Below, one piece after another: positions 1 through 6,630 of a stretch of DNA of 22,428 nt. The notes under the pieces were generated by a model. That model made no database searches. It had not been told where the DNA came from and worked only from the letters and a program-made list of their open reading frames with translations. Numbering within the stretch: the first letter of the stretch is position 1; each line of letters begins with the position of its first letter. Source of the DNA: an uncultured Blautia sp. (GTDB lineage Bacteria; Bacillota_A; Clostridia; Lachnospirales; Lachnospiraceae). The position numbers and the translations under genes are program-made. The stretch spans positions 1 through 22,428 of the forward strand of contig CAJLTE010000050.1 of assembly GCA_905209435.1 (NCBI GenBank). Reading direction: 5' to 3'.

Positions 1-528
1 ACGCAAAGGCAGTCTTTTTATAATAAATGCCGGCAGATCTTTGCATTCTCTGCCCCACTGTTTCCTTGTATAGCCTTCTACAAGCTTCTCATATACGTCC
101 TGACCTACCAGTGCAAGTGCCTGCTCCTCCAGATTCTTCGGATGTGTGATATGCATTCTTGCAATCTGTCCCTGAATCTTTGCCTTTGCTTCTGCAGGAG
201 TGCGCACTCCCCAGAGCTGATGGAATGTATTCATATTGAACGGCAGATTATATAACTCATCTTTGTAAACTGCAATTGGTGAGTTCACGAAATGATTAAA
301 CTCTGCAAACTGATTAATATAATCCCATACCTGTTTTCTGGAAGTGTGGAAAATATGTGCACCATATCTGTGCACCTGTATTCCCTCTACTTCTTCTGTG
401 TAAATATTTCCGCCAATGTGTTCTCTCTTATCGATCACAAGGCATGTTTTTCCCCGTCTTGTAGCCTCATGTGCAAATACTGCTCCAAAAAGGCCAGCTC
501 CAACTATCAAATAATCATATTTCTTCAT
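1..528 (-). CDS. glf: UDP-galactopyranose mutase, N-terminal part (cut by window edge)
   Basis: This flavoenzyme interconverts UDP-galactopyranose and UDP-galactofuranose in the cytoplasm, supplying galactofuranose for surface polysaccharide. I read 176 codons from the ATG at 526-528 to the window edge, about half of the usual ~370 residues. The N-terminus has the FAD-binding Rossmann motif (YLIVGAGLFG, residues 6-15), then GGNIYTE (39-45) and YGAHIFHTS (55-63), all characteristic of Glf. NMNTFHQLWG (99-107) and EGYTRKQWG (151-159) also fit. The start is supported by AAGAAGG about 8 bases upstream. No stop or frameshift is seen in the visible part. It is probably the first gene of a unit that continues off the left edge, since a terminator for the preceding gene lies at 635-667. 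Confidence 0.93.
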   Translation of the reverse strand, partial: MKKYDYLIVGAGLFGAVFAHEATRRGKTCLVIDKREHIGGNIYTEEVEGIQVHRYGAHIFHTSRKQVWDYINQFAEFNHFVNSPIAVYKDELYNLPFNMNTFHQLWGVRTPAEAKAKIQGQIARMHITHPKNLEEQALALVGQDVYEKLVEGYTRKQWGRECKDLPAFIIKRLPLR

Positions 529-591
529 GTCCGACACCTTCTTCTTTTTATTTTTTGGAAATAACCAAACTCATTCCCCTCCGGGTCTTCC

Positions 592-628
592 CTGTTTAAA
601 CGGATAAAGTTATCCGTTTTCGCTACTT
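592..628 (-). repeat. Dispersed hairpin repeat, copy A
   Basis: Read on the minus strand this begins AAGTAGCGAA and continues into a hairpin, AACGGAT ... ATCCGTT, ending near ACAG. A closely similar 35-bp copy lies at 17425-17459 on the plus strand. The two copies differ in the stem by paired changes (A-T here, G-C there), so pairing is kept. Copy A lies in the leader of glf, downstream of the putP terminator. The function is unknown. Confidence 0.6.
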
Positions 629-634
629 ATCAAT

Positions 635-667
635 AAAAAAGCAGTAACGCTTTTTTTGCGCTACTGC
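635..667 (-). terminator. Rho-independent terminator of putP
   Basis: On the minus strand a 10-bp stem (GCAGTAGCGC with GCGTTACTGC, one G-U pair; 658-667 and 641-650) encloses a seven-A loop and is followed by six T residues (635-640). It lies 48 bases beyond the putP stop codon and separates putP from glf. Confidence 0.85.
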
Positions 668-714
668 CATTATAACAAATTCATCCGAAAATGGATAGTC
701 TTTCTATTTAATTC

Positions 715-2253
715 TTATTTTCTGCCTGCAACCTGATCAAATACATCTGTAATTTCTTTGGATGGTGCTTTTGTCGCAAGGCTGAAGATCACGATCATCA
801 CAAGACTCACTACAAATCCTACTGCCAGCGAATAAAGACCGGTATAAGTACCAAGTGTCTGTCCTGCAACAAGCGGGATGTAATCCCAGATAATAACTGT
901 CAGACCACCGGAAACAATACCTGCAACTGCACCTGCCAGATTTGTTCTTCTCCAGAACAATGACATAACAACAGTCGGACCAAATGCAGCACCAAGACCT
1001 GCCCATGCATTAGATACCAGTCCCATGATACTGCTGTTCGGGTTCCAGGCAATAATAAATGCTACAACGGAAACTGCAATAACTGTAAATCTGGCAACTG
1101 TCAGAATCTCTTTAGAATCCGCATCTTTTTTAATAAACTGATGATATAAATCTTCAGATGCGGCAGAAGCTGTTACCAGAAGCTGTGAATCTGCAGTGGA
1201 CATAATCGCTGCAAGAATTCCACAAAGGAAAATACCTCCAATAAACGGCAGTGCCAGATCTGACGAGAACAACTTATTGATCATCTCGATAAATACACTT
1301 TCTGATGAGGATGCACCATTTTCTCCCAGTACAGTCGGAAGCAGATATGCACGTCCGATAATACCAATAAAACATGCTGCTGTCAGAGAAAGGATATCCC
1401 ATACGATTGCGATCACACTGGATTTCTTCAATTCCTGTTCATTCTTTACAGCCATAAAACGTGTCAGAATATGAGGCATACCACAGTATCCAAGTCCCCA
1501 TGCAAGCTGAGAAAAAATCTCAATGAATGTATATGGACGTTCTCCATTTTCAAAAGGATTCAGGAAAGCTGCTGCTCCGCCCGGTGCACCACTCTGTGTC
1601 AGAAGATCTGTCAGATTACCGCTTAATGTAAAATAAGCAACCAGCGGAACAACCAGAAGACCGACTAACATCAATGTTCCCTGTACAAAGTCTGTTACGC
1701 ATACTGCCATAAATCCGCCCATAAACGTATAGCATAAAATAACCGCAGCTCCTATTGCCAGTGCTACATGGTAATCAATTCCAAATACTGTGTTAAAAAG
1801 CTTACCGCCTGCTGCCAGTGCAGAAGCTGTATATACCAGGAAAAATATCACGATCACAATAGATGAAAGTAATAACAGAATTCTCTTCTTGTCCTGAAAT
1901 CTGTTCTCAAAATATGCAGGAATCGTAAGAGAATTGTTAGCTGCGATCGTATATTTACGAAGTCTGTGTGAAATACAGACCCAGTTTAATACAGTTCCGA
2001 TAAAAAGACCGACCGCGATCCAGATCTGTCCGGTTCCTAGTGAGTAAATCGCCCCCGGAAGTCCCATCAACAACCATCCACTCATATCCGATGCCTGTGC
2101 AGAAAGGGCAGCTACCCATGCATTCAATCCACGTCCACCCAGAAAATAATCCTCTGAACTGTTTGTTTTCTTCATATAGACCACACCGATGACTATCATA
2201 AACAACAGATAGACTACGAATGCGGACAATATGATCATTGTTGTACTACTCAA
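715..2253 (-). CDS. putP: Sodium/proline symporter PutP
   Basis: The protein (512 residues) belongs to the sodium:solute symporter family and takes up proline with Na+ across the cytoplasmic membrane. It is hydrophobic throughout, fitting the usual 12-13 membrane helices. Residues 35-68 carry the PutP signature: DYFLGGRGLNAW, then SAQASDMSGWLLMGLPG. D56 and S58 match the Na+-site Asp and Ser of E. coli PutP, and R41 matches the conserved loop Arg. The start is TTG at 2251-2253, chosen because AAGGAGGAG lies at the correct distance just upstream; an in-frame ATG five codons later has no better site. The length is normal for the family. It is probably transcribed alone: a terminator-like hairpin precedes it (2328-2363) and another follows it. 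Proline is known for this subfamily; the substrate is not proven by sequence alone. Confidence 0.93.
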   Translation of the reverse strand: MSSTTMIILSAFVVYLLFMIVIGVVYMKKTNSSEDYFLGGRGLNAWVAALSAQASDMSGWLLMGLPGAIYSLGTGQIWIAVGLFIGTVLNWVCISHRLRKYTIAANNSLTIPAYFENRFQDKKRILLLLSSIVIVIFFLVYTASALAAGGKLFNTVFGIDYHVALAIGAAVILCYTFMGGFMAVCVTDFVQGTLMLVGLLVVPLVAYFTLSGNLTDLLTQSGAPGGAAAFLNPFENGERPYTFIEIFSQLAWGLGYCGMPHILTRFMAVKNEQELKKSSVIAIVWDILSLTAACFIGIIGRAYLLPTVLGENGASSSESVFIEMINKLFSSDLALPFIGGIFLCGILAAIMSTADSQLLVTASAASEDLYHQFIKKDADSKEILTVARFTVIAVSVVAFIIAWNPNSSIMGLVSNAWAGLGAAFGPTVVMSLFWRRTNLAGAVAGIVSGGLTVIIWDYIPLVAGQTLGTYTGLYSLAVGFVVSLVMIVIFSLATKAPSKEITDVFDQVAGRK

Positions 2254-2327
2254 ATTTACTCCTCCTTCTTATCCTTAAAATATTCACTTCGGATTTCTAA
2301 AGTTTTTTCATATAACAAAAACAACAG

Positions 2328-2363
2328 AAAAAAATAACCGCGTACTTTTACTATACCCGGTTA
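2328..2363 (-). terminator. Terminator after the xth-GH13-DUF5662 unit, or attenuator in the putP leader
   Basis: On the minus strand TAACCG (2358-2363) pairs with CGGTTA (2335-2340), with a further 3-bp GTA/TAC helix inside after one mismatch. Seven T residues follow directly (2328-2334). It lies 100 bases after the DUF5662 stop and 75 bases before the putP start. It most simply ends the upstream operon. If putP transcription starts further upstream (a TATAAT sits at 2427-2432 on the same strand), it would instead act in the putP leader. Confidence 0.6.
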
Positions 2364-2462
2364 CTTTACCACATTACCTTATCATCACGCAAGTGTATTT
2401 CTCATTTTTTGACAATTTTTTTCTGAATTATATTCCTACACCAAAACATACAATTCTGTCAA

Positions 2463-3074
2463 TCAGAAATTTATTTGTTCCTGATTTTTTAAATTCTTCC
2501 CGGCACGTCTGTGTTTTCCGGAAATTCTGTATCTGACTTTGTCTTTTTTCAGATAAACATTCTTAATATAAGAAATCAAAACCTCTTCTCCACGGTCATC
2601 CAGAATACGCAGAAGTCCCTCCAGGTCTCTTTTGGTCTGAGGGTGGATAAACCAGAGTTTCTCTTTACCTTTCATGTAATACTCCAGAGGCTGATGCTGA
2701 TCATACTTGTCACCAAGGTAGTTTCTGGAAGCACTGATCCTGTCCATCACCATCTCTGCGATATACTTACGCGGCATAGGCACGCCGTTGATAATATGTT
2801 CATCCCCCGGCACATAGTCCACCCAGTACTCAAAATGGTGCTTATTTCTGCCTTTATGATGCAGCCAGGACCTAGACAGTCCCGTTTCTTCACGTTCAGC
2901 ATTATTAGGGCTTCTGTCCCCCTGATAGTACCTGCATCCTACAAAAAATTCCACAGGTGCATATTTTGACAGATCATGAAGCAGTCCCTGTTTATATAAC
3001 CCTGCCCGGAAGCAATAATGCATAACAAGCAGCTTATGTTTTGTTATAGTTTTAAAGTGCAGCCACGGATGCAT
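2463..3074 (-). CDS. DUF5662 family protein
   Basis: A 203-residue cytoplasmic protein whose sequence I recognise as the DUF5662 family, common in Firmicutes; its function is not known. Conserved blocks are KHKLLVMHYCFRAGLYKQG (12-30), LLHDLSKYAPVEFFVGCRYY (31-50, with an adjacent His-Asp at 33-34), SPNNAERE (55-62) and LHHKGRNKHHFEYWVDY (71-87). The His-Asp pair and clustered later histidines recall metal-dependent HD-type phosphohydrolases, but that is inference only. The last ~30 residues are basic (KHRRAGK). The ATG at 3072-3074 lies inside the 3' end of the upstream GH13-like gene, with AGGAGG at 3084-3089, so the genes overlap by 23 bases and are likely translationally coupled. Confidence 0.85.
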   Translation of the reverse strand: MHPWLHFKTITKHKLLVMHYCFRAGLYKQGLLHDLSKYAPVEFFVGCRYYQGDRSPNNAEREETGLSRSWLHHKGRNKHHFEYWVDYVPGDEHIINGVPMPRKYIAEMVMDRISASRNYLGDKYDQHQPLEYYMKGKEKLWFIHPQTKRDLEGLLRILDDRGEEVLISYIKNVYLKKDKVRYRISGKHRRAGKNLKNQEQINF

Positions 3075-4944
3075 CTTTTTTTTCCTCCTCTACCGCCAGC
3101 AGCACCACAATAGTACGCGGTGCAATCTCCAGTTTCTTACTGTATTTTTCTTCACTTTCACTCAGAAAACCATTCTCTTTTACTGCACTGGTATCGATTA
3201 CTTTTTTCCAGTGCTTATGTCCCAGATTCGGCAAAGCAAATTCCCGGGTCTCCCAGTGAAAATTATACGCAATATAAATAGAGTCATCCTCACTGCCATC
3301 CGCTTTATTCGCATAAGCACCATAATACATGATTCCCAGCAATCTGGAAGTATTATCCGAATTTAAATACCATGCCCGTTCTCCGTGAAGAGAAACATCC
3401 GGAAGCCCCTTAGTTTTATAATCTACACCACGCATCTCATCCGGTACATGGAGGATCGGATGCTCCCTGCGAAAAGCAATAGCCTGCTTTACAAACTGAA
3501 GCATTTTCTCATTTTTTTTCAGACCTTTCCAGTCAATCCATCCAACCTGATTATCCTGGCAGTATGCATTATTATTGCCATTCTGAGAATTACAGATTTC
3601 ATCTCCGCCATAAATCATCGGTACACCCTGGCTGAGCAGTATCATAAGAAATGCGTTACGCAGCTGACGCTCTCTCATCTGACGGATCTGCATTTTTCTG
3701 CTTGGTCCCTCTACTCCACAGTTCCAGGAATAGTTATAACTGCTGCCATCCTGATTGTTCTCCTGATTTGCCTCATTATGCCTGTAATTATAAGTCACCA
3801 TATCATTCAGAGTAAATCCATCCTGACATGCCATATAATTGATCACCGCATAAGCCCCCGGATTTCTTCTTGTCCTGTAGGCAGCAGCACCTACCATCTC
3901 CTCATCACTCTTTAAAAAACAACGCATATCCTGCAGAAATCCCGGATTATACTGTGCAATGCACTTTCCTGCAGGATCCTTTTTTCTGATAATCCGGTTC
4001 TCGTCAAAGTCATGAAACATCAGTTTTGTATCACTCAGAATCCCGTCATGCATCAGCAGTTCCGTTGGAACTCCCTCTCCCAGCACATGGAATCCATCCA
4101 CATGATAATAAAGTTTCCAGAACTGTAATGCCCGCAGTGTCACTACAGGATTGCACTCTCTTGGAAAGTACATTTCCATAATACAGGCGATTCCTGCCTG
4201 ATGAAGCTTTTTGATCAATGTCTTAAATTCTTTTTCCGGATCATCTGTCGCACAGTAAGATCTCTTCGGTGCAAAATAATAACCCGGCATATAGCCCCAG
4301 AAATTCACACGGCCTTCCGCGCGTTTCTCAGAAACCATTCCCACAGCAACAGGATCACTGACTGTACCGCTCTCCATAAATTCATAAGCCGGCATCAGTT
4401 CAATCGTATTAATCCCCAATTTCTTCCAATACGGAATCATTTCTTCCAATGCCTGGAATGTCCCTTTCGCACCTTTGATACTCCGATTTACCTTTGTATA
4501 GCCTCTTACATGAAGTTTGTAGAGAATCATCTCATGATATGGAATCAGCGGATTTCTGTCATTTTCCCAGTCAAAGGCTTCATTTTTCAGAAATCCACAT
4601 CTTATTTTGTGAGGATCATTGTCTGCTGCCGCACCAAAACGTTCTCTTCCCAGAATTCTGTATGCACAGGGATCTGTATATATCCTTCCATCTACTATGA
4701 AATTGTACTCATAATCCTCTGATTTAAAATCCGGAATGGAAAATGCATACATATTTCCTGTCCTATCCTCTTCTGTAAAAGGAATCTCCACAAAAGGTTT
4801 TCTTGCTCTCTTTTTGTAGAGAACCAGAGATGCACTGCTGCCCTCCGGGACTTCCAGTGCAAAATTACATCCATTCAAAAGCTTATTTGCACCAGGCACC
4901 AGAGCCAGCCCCTTTTCCGTTTTTATCTTTCTGCGCTCAGCCAT
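3052..4944 (-). CDS. GH13 isoamylase/GlgX-like protein lacking catalytic residues (probable pseudo-enzyme)
   Basis: This is homologous to glycogen debranching enzymes (GlgX, isoamylase): an N-terminal CBM48-like beta domain, a GH13 barrel and a C-terminal beta domain. I start it at the ATG at 4942-4944 (630 residues) because GGAGG lies 10 bases upstream; an in-frame ATG at 4968 has no good site. Residue numbers here count from 4968 (subtract 8 for this start). Strong GlgX matches are YKLHVRGYT (150-158), NFWGYMPGYYFAPKRSY (222-238), DGFTLNDMVTYNYRHNEAN (383-401) and SQNGNNNAYCQDNQ (461-474). The catalytic positions differ: region I is EMYFPR instead of DxVxNH (265-270), region II is GFHVLG instead of GFRFDL (nucleophile Asp is L296), and region III is KLMFHDFD instead of KLIAEPWD (Glu is H319). 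In region IV His is Q382 but Asp383 remains. About 50 residues between regions I and II are missing. It is unlikely to hydrolyse glucan; glucan binding or regulation is possible. Confidence 0.85.
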   Translation of the reverse strand: MAERRKIKTEKGLALVPGANKLLNGCNFALEVPEGSSASLVLYKKRARKPFVEIPFTEEDRTGNMYAFSIPDFKSEDYEYNFIVDGRIYTDPCAYRILGRERFGAAADNDPHKIRCGFLKNEAFDWENDRNPLIPYHEMILYKLHVRGYTKVNRSIKGAKGTFQALEEMIPYWKKLGINTIELMPAYEFMESGTVSDPVAVGMVSEKRAEGRVNFWGYMPGYYFAPKRSYCATDDPEKEFKTLIKKLHQAGIACIMEMYFPRECNPVVTLRALQFWKLYYHVDGFHVLGEGVPTELLMHDGILSDTKLMFHDFDENRIIRKKDPAGKCIAQYNPGFLQDMRCFLKSDEEMVGAAAYRTRRNPGAYAVINYMACQDGFTLNDMVTYNYRHNEANQENNQDGSSYNYSWNCGVEGPSRKMQIRQMRERQLRNAFLMILLSQGVPMIYGGDEICNSQNGNNNAYCQDNQVGWIDWKGLKKNEKMLQFVKQAIAFRREHPILHVPDEMRGVDYKTKGLPDVSLHGERAWYLNSDNTSRLLGIMYYGAYANKADGSEDDSIYIAYNFHWETREFALPNLGHKHWKKVIDTSAVKENGFLSESEEKYSKKLEIAPRTIVVLLAVEEEKKDASVAAL

Positions 4945-5039
4945 CTCTTTGTCTCCTCCATATTTCATACTTGTCGCCCATCATATATTCATACACCGGA
5001 CACTTCCAGCATCCATCTGTGAAAGCTCCGTATACACTG

Positions 5040-5798
5040 TTAATCCAATGCAATCTGAAGTTCTACCGGGCAGTGATCTGATCCCATGATATCAGAATGA
5101 ATCTCCGCTCCTTCGAGTTTATCCTTCAGCTGCGGAGAAGTAATAAAATAGTCAATTCTCCATCCTGCATTCTTCTCTCTTGCCTTAAATCTGTAAGACC
5201 ACCAGGAATATCTGCCTTCTGCATCAGGATAGAAATAACGGAATGTATCGATAAAGCCACTCTCCAGCACCTTATCAAAGCAGGCCCGTTCCTCATCCGT
5301 AAAACCGGCATTTTTTCGATTAGTCTTAGGATTTTTCAGATCAATTTCCTTATGTGCCACATTGAAATCCCCACAGCAGATCACAGGTTTACTCTCCTGC
5401 AATTTCAGCAGATATGCAAGGAAATCTTCTTCCCAGTGCATACGGTATTCCAGTCTGCGCAGCTCACTCTGGGAATTCGGGGTATAAACTGTCATCAGAT
5501 AAAAATTCTCAAACTCCAGCGTAATCACACGTCCCTCTTTATCATGTTCCTCAATTCCCAGTCCGTATGCCACAGACAATGGCTCTTTCTTTGTAAAAAC
5601 AGCAGTTCCTGAATAGCCACGTCTGTTGGCATAATTCCAGTACTGATGATATCCCGGAAGTTCCAGCTTTACCTGACCCTGCTGGCATTTTGTCTCCTGC
5701 AGGCAGAAAATATCTGCATCCATCGCTGCAAAACTCTCTTCAAATCCTTTGCCGATACAGGCGCGGATTCCATTTACATTCCATGAGATTAATTTCAT
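5040..5798 (-). CDS. xth: Exodeoxyribonuclease III / AP endonuclease
   Basis: A 252-residue enzyme of the exonuclease/endonuclease/phosphatase superfamily that cleaves DNA at abasic sites and removes 3' blocking groups in base excision repair. The full motif set is present: MKLISWNVNG at the N-terminus (metal-ligand Asn at 7), LQETKC (E35), VYTPNSQ (Y105), GDFNVAH (D144 and N146), WRIDYF (213-218) and GSDHCPV (D241, H242). The length is typical. The ATG at 5796-5798 has GGAG 10 bases upstream. It appears to be the first gene of an operon with the GH13-like gene, which starts 95 bases after its stop, and DUF5662. An extended -10 promoter lies at 5862-5870. Confidence 0.96.
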   Translation of the reverse strand: MKLISWNVNGIRACIGKGFEESFAAMDADIFCLQETKCQQGQVKLELPGYHQYWNYANRRGYSGTAVFTKKEPLSVAYGLGIEEHDKEGRVITLEFENFYLMTVYTPNSQSELRRLEYRMHWEEDFLAYLLKLQESKPVICCGDFNVAHKEIDLKNPKTNRKNAGFTDEERACFDKVLESGFIDTFRYFYPDAEGRYSWWSYRFKAREKNAGWRIDYFITSPQLKDKLEGAEIHSDIMGSDHCPVELQIALD

Positions 5799-5861
5799 AT
5801 AAACTGATCTCCTCTGTATTCATTATTCTTTCATTATCTTTCACAATAACACTCTTTGTTT

Positions 5862-5870
5862 ATTATAACA
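5862..5870 (-). promoter_or_regulatory. Extended -10 promoter for xth
   Basis: On the minus strand TGTTATAAT gives a consensus -10 hexamer with the TGn extension. No good -35 element is present at 16-18 bases, which is common for extended -10 promoters. The implied leader to the xth start is about 55-60 bases. Confidence 0.5.
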
Positions 5871-5938
5871 CGTTTCTCCCCTGTAAAAAACATCTTTTTA
5901 TCCCACCAGCAGCGAAGCCAAAGAGTTACTCAGCATTC

Positions 5939-5967
5939 TTGCATTATCCCCTTATTTCTGCTACAAT
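5939..5967 (+). promoter_or_regulatory. Sigma-A type promoter for the DUF1292 gene
   Basis: TTGCAT (5939-5944) and TACAAT (5962-5967) are separated by exactly 17 bases. The predicted start is near 5974, giving a leader of about 60 bases that contains the hairpin at 5982-6000. Confidence 0.65.
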
Positions 5968-5981
5968 ATAACGATAGTCAA

Positions 5982-6000
5982 GCGGATATTTCCCATCCGC
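5982..6000 (+). repeat. GCGGAT/ATCCGC hairpin in the DUF1292 leader
   Basis: GCGGAT (5982-5987) and ATCCGC (5995-6000) form a 6-bp stem around a 7-base loop. It would be the first structure in the mRNA. The stem core is the same as in the hairpins at 592-628, 17425-17459 and 22387-22404, but the flanking AAGTAGCGAA found at the first two is absent, so the relation is uncertain. Confidence 0.4.
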
Positions 6001-6033
6001 AGATAATACCCAAGAAAGAATGAGGAATATAAA

Positions 6034-6411
6034 ATGAGTGACGAATTTACATTTGGCGGATGCAATCCAAGCGACTGCGCTTCCTGCGGCGGTGGATGCA
6101 ATTCTAACAGTGGATGCGGTTCCGCTGAAGACCACAAAACTATTACACTTACCATGGAAGATGATACAGAGGTAGAATGTGCAGTACTTACTGTATTTCC
6201 TGTAGATGCCAAGGAATATATTGCTCTTCTGCCGCTGGATGAAAACGGACAGAATGAGAGCGGTGAAGTTTATCTTTATACTTTCGCACGTACAGAGAGC
6301 GGAGATCCGATGCTTTCCAATATTGAAACTGATGAAGAGTACGCAAAAGCCGCTGTTGCTTTTGATACAGTTCTTCAGAACGCCAAGGATCATCTGGAAA
6401 AAATCGACTGA
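6034..6411 (+). CDS. DUF1292 family protein with Cys-rich N-terminus
   Basis: A 125-residue acidic protein. Residues ~33-120 match DUF1292 (YrzB-like): a beta-rich segment HKTITLTMEDDTEVECAVL and YIALLPLDENG, followed by YLYTFAR and the terminal pattern LSNIETDEEYAKAAVAFDTVL. The family's function is unknown. The first 30 residues form a Gly/Cys-rich tail with cysteines at 10, 15, 18, 22 and 28, including a CxxC, which could bind a metal; similar Cys-rich tails occur in Clostridia homologues as far as I recall. The ATG is preceded by GAGG at suitable spacing. It is a single-gene unit with a clear promoter (5939-5967) and a strong terminator (6473-6523), divergent from xth. Confidence 0.85.
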   Translation: MSDEFTFGGCNPSDCASCGGGCNSNSGCGSAEDHKTITLTMEDDTEVECAVLTVFPVDAKEYIALLPLDENGQNESGEVYLYTFARTESGDPMLSNIETDEEYAKAAVAFDTVLQNAKDHLEKID

Positions 6412-6472
6412 TTCTCTCACCAGGAGACATATAAAGACATATAACCAGATATTTACGATGTCTGCTGTATAA

Positions 6473-6523
6473 AAAAATAAGAATCATCACTATTTTTTAT
6501 AAAATGTGACGATTCTTATTTTT
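6473..6523. terminator. Strong bidirectional terminator
   Basis: The 18-base arms at 6473-6490 and 6506-6523 are complementary at 17 positions, the remaining one being G-U on the minus strand. Runs of A on one side and T on the other let it act in both directions. It separates the convergent DUF1292 and beta-mannosidase genes. Confidence 0.85.
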
Positions 6524-6630
6524 ATATCTCAATTCCGTCAGAAACATTCTTTTCCGGTTGCATTCCGAGCGGATATTTACACTCCGTATTCGTTAATTAT
6601 TCATAACCTAATATCTGCTTCGCAGTTTGA

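Noticed and set aside
2410..2440. TTGACA followed by an AT-rich stretch on the plus strand
   Set aside because: The -10 spacing is poor and no plus-strand gene follows.
4945..5060. A roughly 40-codon minus-strand frame containing DGCWKCPVYEYMMG between xth and the GH13-like gene
   Set aside because: The CxxC is suggestive, but there is no ATG before it, no ribosome site in the right place, and it ends inside the GH13-like start. Too weak to call.
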